From assembly GCF_003346515.1 (NCBI RefSeq), contig NZ_QQNA01000031.1, positions 17,926-81,925 on the forward strand: 64,000 nt of DNA. Reading direction: 5' to 3'. Position 1 is the first letter of the stretch. Every line of letters begins with the position of its first letter. The notes beneath the pieces were generated by a model. That model made no database searches and was not told where the DNA came from. It saw only the letters and a list, made by a program, of their open reading frames with translations. Both the position numbers and the translations under genes were made by a program. This document shows positions 62,426 through 64,000 of the stretch, one piece after another. The stretch comes from Streptomyces corynorhini. Lineage in GTDB: Bacteria; Actinomycetota; Actinomycetes; Streptomycetales; Streptomycetaceae.

Positions 62426-63964
62426 ATGTCCGCGTCCCCTCCGACCTGGTCGAAGGCCGAGCCGTCCGCACCGCTACCACAGATGGACGAAGAGCAGCGG
62501 CTGCGCGAGCTGGGCTATCAGCCCGTCCTCGCCCGCCGCATGGGCGGTTTCGGCAACTTCGCCATCAGCTTCTCCGTGATCTCCGTCCTCTCCGGCTGCA
62601 TGACGCTGTACGGCTTCGGCATGGGCGCCGGCGGCCCCGCGGTGATGCTCTGGGGCTGGGCGGGCGTCGGGCTGTTCGTGCTCTGCGTCGGCATGGCGCT
62701 GGCGGAGGTCACCAGCGCCTACCCCACCTCCGGCGCGCTCTACTACATGGCGGACCGGCTGGGCGGCCGGAAATGGGGCTGGTACACCGGCTGGCTCAAC
62801 CTGCTGGGACTGCTCGGGGCGATAGCCGGCATCGACTACGGCGCCGCGCTCTTCACCGGCGCCTTCCTGCACCTCCAGTTCGGCTTCAGCCCGAGCCCCA
62901 CCTCGACGTTCGTCATCTTCCTGTGCATCCTGCTGCTGCACGCCGTCCTGAACCTCTTCGGCGTCAAGCTCGTCAGCGTGCTCAACTCGATCAGTGTCTG
63001 GTGGCACCTGATCGGCGTCGCGGTCATCGTCGGCGCCCTGGCGATCGTCCCCGACCAGCACCAGTCGGCCTCGTACGTCTTCACCGAGTTCGTCAATGAC
63101 ACCGGCTGGCAGAACCCGCTCTACGTGGCCGCCATCGGCCTGCTGCTCGCCCAGTACACCTTCTGCGGGTACGACGCCTCCGCGCACCTGTCCGAGGAGA
63201 CCTCGAACGCGTCCGTCACGGCCGCTCGCGGGATCGTCCGCGCCATCTGGGTCTCCTGGATCGCCGGCTTCGCGCTGCTCGCCGGGCTCACCTTCGCGAT
63301 CCAGGACTACGCGGGCGCCCAGAACAGCGCCACCGGCGTGCCGCCCGCCCAGATCCTCATCGACGCGCTCGGCAGCAGCGGCGCCACGGCGCTCCTGCTG
63401 CTCGTGATCGTCGCCCAGCTGTTCTGCGGCAACGCGGAGGTCGCGGCGGCCAGCCGGATGGTCTTCGCCTTCAGCCGTGACAACGCCCTGCCCGCCTCCG
63501 CGGTGTGGCGGCGCGTCAGCGGTCGCACCCAGACGCCCGTGCCCGCCGTCTGGCTCTCGGTCGTCGTGGCCGGTCTGCTCGCCCTGCCCTCGCTCTACTC
63601 GGAGACCGCCTACGGCGCGGTGACGGCCATCAACGTCATCGGCATCACCCCCGCCTACGCCATTCCGATCTTCCTCAAGCTGCGGGCCAAGGGCCGCTTC
63701 GAGCCCGGTCCCTGGAGCCTCGGCCGCTGGAGCAAGCCCATCGGCTGGATCGCCGTGGTCTGGGTGGCGCTCGTGACGGTGCTGTTCTGCCTGCCGCAGA
63801 CCAACCCGGTGAACGTCGACACCATGAACTACGCGGTGATCGCCCTGGCCGTCGTGCTGATCCTGGCGACCGTGTGGTGGTACGTGGCCCGCGGCTCGTA
63901 CAGCACCCCGCAGGCGTACGGCAACGCCCGCGAGCAGTCGGAGATCTCCGAGGGCATCGTCTGA
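62426..63964 (+). CDS. APC family amino-acid permease
   Basis: A 512-residue permease with about 12 helices. RRMGGFGNFAISFSVISVLSG begins helix 1; EVTSAYPTSGALYYMADRLGG is the family signature; AQYTFCGYDASAHLSEETSNA lies in the helix-6 region. Resembles the GABA/choline-type amino-acid/polyamine transporters of Streptomyces. ATG follows CCGGAGG. Last gene of the window. Confidence 0.92.
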   Translation: MSASPPTWSKAEPSAPLPQMDEEQRLRELGYQPVLARRMGGFGNFAISFSVISVLSGCMTLYGFGMGAGGPAVMLWGWAGVGLFVLCVGMALAEVTSAYPTSGALYYMADRLGGRKWGWYTGWLNLLGLLGAIAGIDYGAALFTGAFLHLQFGFSPSPTSTFVIFLCILLLHAVLNLFGVKLVSVLNSISVWWHLIGVAVIVGALAIVPDQHQSASYVFTEFVNDTGWQNPLYVAAIGLLLAQYTFCGYDASAHLSEETSNASVTAARGIVRAIWVSWIAGFALLAGLTFAIQDYAGAQNSATGVPPAQILIDALGSSGATALLLLVIVAQLFCGNAEVAAASRMVFAFSRDNALPASAVWRRVSGRTQTPVPAVWLSVVVAGLLALPSLYSETAYGAVTAINVIGITPAYAIPIFLKLRAKGRFEPGPWSLGRWSKPIGWIAVVWVALVTVLFCLPQTNPVNVDTMNYAVIALAVVLILATVWWYVARGSYSTPQAYGNAREQSEISEGIV

Positions 63965-64000
63965 CCGGGGGCCGCGCCTCCTCCCCGGGGGTGTGGGGCG

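Overview
The window looks like a piece of a Streptomyces chromosome. It is very GC-rich, its genes use G/C-ending codons and frequent GTG starts, and it carries a SapB-type ram developmental lanthipeptide locus, a CBM2 cellulase cluster with CebR-type operators, TerD/TerB genes, a DUF574-type methyltransferase and many TetR/PadR/BlaI regulators. No rRNA, tRNA, CRISPR array, phage or complete insertion sequence was seen.

Layout. 1-5 kb: end of a putative DUF2975-type membrane gene, a gluconolactonase-like gene whose stop codon lies in the terminal inverted repeat of a MITE-like element, a divergent SDR/TetR pair with two palindromic operators, and the PspAB/HtpX membrane-stress pair. 5-12.5 kb: the ram locus, ramC-ramS-ramA-ramB on the minus strand with ramR convergent to it. 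The 42-residue RamS was too short for routine gene finding and is read here directly; ramR carries two TTA codons. 12.6-19.1 kb: GH5 and GH6 cellulases (overlapping, minus strand) divergent from a GH48 cellulase, with a CebR-like palindrome next to each promoter. 19.4-30 kb: an M4 protease, a glutathionyl-hydroquinone-reductase-like protein, an MFS pump, a sigma-factor-like pair, a SAM methyltransferase, an ion channel and two coupled CBS/CorC membrane proteins. 30-35 kb: an LCP cell-wall ligase, a BlaI/M56 regulator-protease pair divergent from terD-terD-terB. 35-44.9 kb: transporters, a YihY protein, an NTF2-like pseudogene, a phosphate transporter, PRC-barrel, GNAT and VOC proteins, a DedA/PAP2 pair, a second BlaI/M56 pair, and a PadR/HAAS pair. 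45-51 kb: an SRPBCC protein, MgtC-type protein, acyltransferase, second TerB and dienelactone hydrolase. 51-54.6 kb: a UbiA prenyltransferase divergent from a type III PKS, methyltransferase and flavoprotein set, resembling alkylresorcinol pathways plus a prenyltransferase. 54.7-64 kb: DUF4032 protein, an MFS/TetR pair, a Tat-exported phosphoesterase, a 1.2-kb gene-free stretch with a second palindromic repeat element, an unknown protein and an amino-acid permease.

Themes. Several gene groups are built as regulator-plus-target sets with visible operators: SDR/TetR, CebR boxes, two BlaI boxes, PadR, MFS/TetR. Short tandem duplications are unusually frequent at gene ends; two of them copy the stop codon and last codons of a gene several times, and one (10 bp) has disrupted the NTF2-like gene. 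The strongest biology is the ram locus and the cellulase regulon. The least explained parts are the prenyltransferase/type III PKS set, the 43.3-43.8 kb broken-looking gene, and the unknown proteins at 23.7, 45.1 and 61.2 kb.
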